This document shows, one piece after another, positions 13,646-14,128 of a stretch of DNA of 14,128 nucleotides. The translations under genes and the position numbers were made by a program. Source of the stretch: Baffinella frigidus (taxonomy: Eukaryota > Cryptophyceae > Cryptomonadales > Baffinellaceae); the NCBI GenBank assembly GCA_026770585.1, contig MU646379.1, forward strand, positions 398,101 through 412,228. Reading direction: 5' to 3'. The notes below the pieces were generated by a model, which was not told where the DNA came from, did not search any database, and saw only the letters and a list, made by a program, of their open reading frames with translations. Position 1 is the first letter of the stretch. Every line of letters begins with the position of its first letter.

Positions 13646-13816
13646 AGGGAAACTCCTGGAAAGTTCGGTAGTTTCCCTACGGATTTAGGTAGGACCTACC
13701 TACCGTAGGCCGTAGGGCTCCCATGACCAAAACATCCTAGGATTTTGGCCGACGGTAGGAGGTCCTAGGCAATGCCGTAGGAGAAACTACCAAACTTTCC
13801 AGGAGTTTTACGACTA
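13643..13816 (-). mobile_element. Foldback family 3, copy 2 (174 bp), inverted
   Basis: Reverse complement of the copy at 11820 through the whole length, including the asymmetric tips CATAGGG and TACGACTA. The flanks ACTTT (13638-13642) and ACTTG (13817-13821) match in 4 of 5, agreeing with a 5 bp target duplication. Confidence 0.82.
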
Positions 13817-13873
13817 ACTTGTGATCTGGCATGTTCCAGAGGTCGAACGGTCAAGGAGTGGCGGAGTAGGCTA

Positions 13874-14028
13874 ATAGGCTAACGGCCTGAAAATGGGGTA
13901 ATTAGGCCTACGGCATTGCCTAGGACCTCCTACCGTAGGCCGAGACTTTTTGGTCCTAGGATCCCTCGGCCTACGGTAGGAGGTCCTGGGCAATGCCTAA
14001 CTACTCCATTTTCAGGCCGTTAGCCTAT
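13874..14028. mobile_element. Foldback family 4 (155 bp)
   Basis: The left arm ATAGGCTAACGGCCTGAAAA pairs with the right arm TTTTCAGGCCGTTAGCCTAT. Pairing continues through GGGGTAATTAGG. TA flanks both sides (13872-13873, 14029-14030). The core GGCATTGCCTAGGACCTCC and CTACCGTAGGCC is shared with family 3, although the ends are unrelated. Confidence 0.86.
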
Positions 14029-14057
14029 TAACATCCAGGAGAACACACGCGGCCGGG

Positions 14058-14128
14058 TTTAATCCGGGAACACGTATTTTTCTTTTAAAAATCGGCCAAG
14101 GAAAATGACTACACATGGGTCACGTCCC
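14058..14128. mobile_element. Foldback family 5, copy 2, truncated by the window edge
   Basis: AATCCGGGAACACG, then TTTTAAAAATC, CAAGGAAAATGACTACACA and GGGTCACGTCCC follow the left half of the copy at 8023 step by step. The right half lies beyond the window. Confidence 0.72.

Noticed and set aside
1-14128. tRNA, rRNA and transposase genes
   Set aside because: I saw no cloverleaf with conserved boxes, no rRNA-like stretch and no transposase catalytic motifs on either strand by eye; a covariance-model search was not possible.

Overview
The window is eukaryotic nuclear DNA from a repeat-rich, probably algal or protist genome. The reasons are long TTTAGGG (Arabidopsis-type) telomere-like arrays inside the sequence, many small foldback elements (MITE-like) flanked by TA, polypurine and polypyrimidine microsatellites, AATAAA signals, plausible GT-AG introns, and no bacterial-style operons. 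TTTAGGG is used by green algae and plants and by several other protist lineages, so I do not assign a taxon. All family names and numbers here are local to this window, and no database was searched.

Layout. 1-590: unique sequence with two copies of a dispersed ~90 bp repeat. 590-2215: a large degenerate TTTAGGG region with an internal ~0.52 kb tandem duplication. 2216-2789: one tiny candidate ORF. 2790-3054: CT-rich microsatellite. 3055-5400: a foldback-element field (family 1), plus two telomere-like tracts, each bracketed by direct repeats. 5400-7850: further foldbacks (families 2, 6 and 7 and several singletons), including a 427 bp element with a 53 bp perfect inner stem. 7850-8200: a variant heptamer array (TTTGGTG) split by a family 5 element.

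8226-8892 holds the more interesting gene candidate: three short plus-strand exons that join in frame if two GT-AG introns are removed. The first of these introns is almost pure TTTAGGG repeat. 9782-10246 is the most convincing continuous ORF, a small secreted protein with ankyrin-like features. A six-unit heat-shock-element-like array lies about 270 bp upstream.

10255-14128 is a patchwork. On the minus strand there are several decayed or interrupted coding fragments ending in a shared C-terminal motif (KG-H/R-DLFM-stop). They are cut by family 2, 3 and 4 foldbacks. A family 5 element runs off the right edge.

The clearest biology is insertional. Foldback elements land at TA, sometimes inside each other. 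Telomere-type repeats appear to have been inserted into other DNA with target duplication, once possibly creating an intron.
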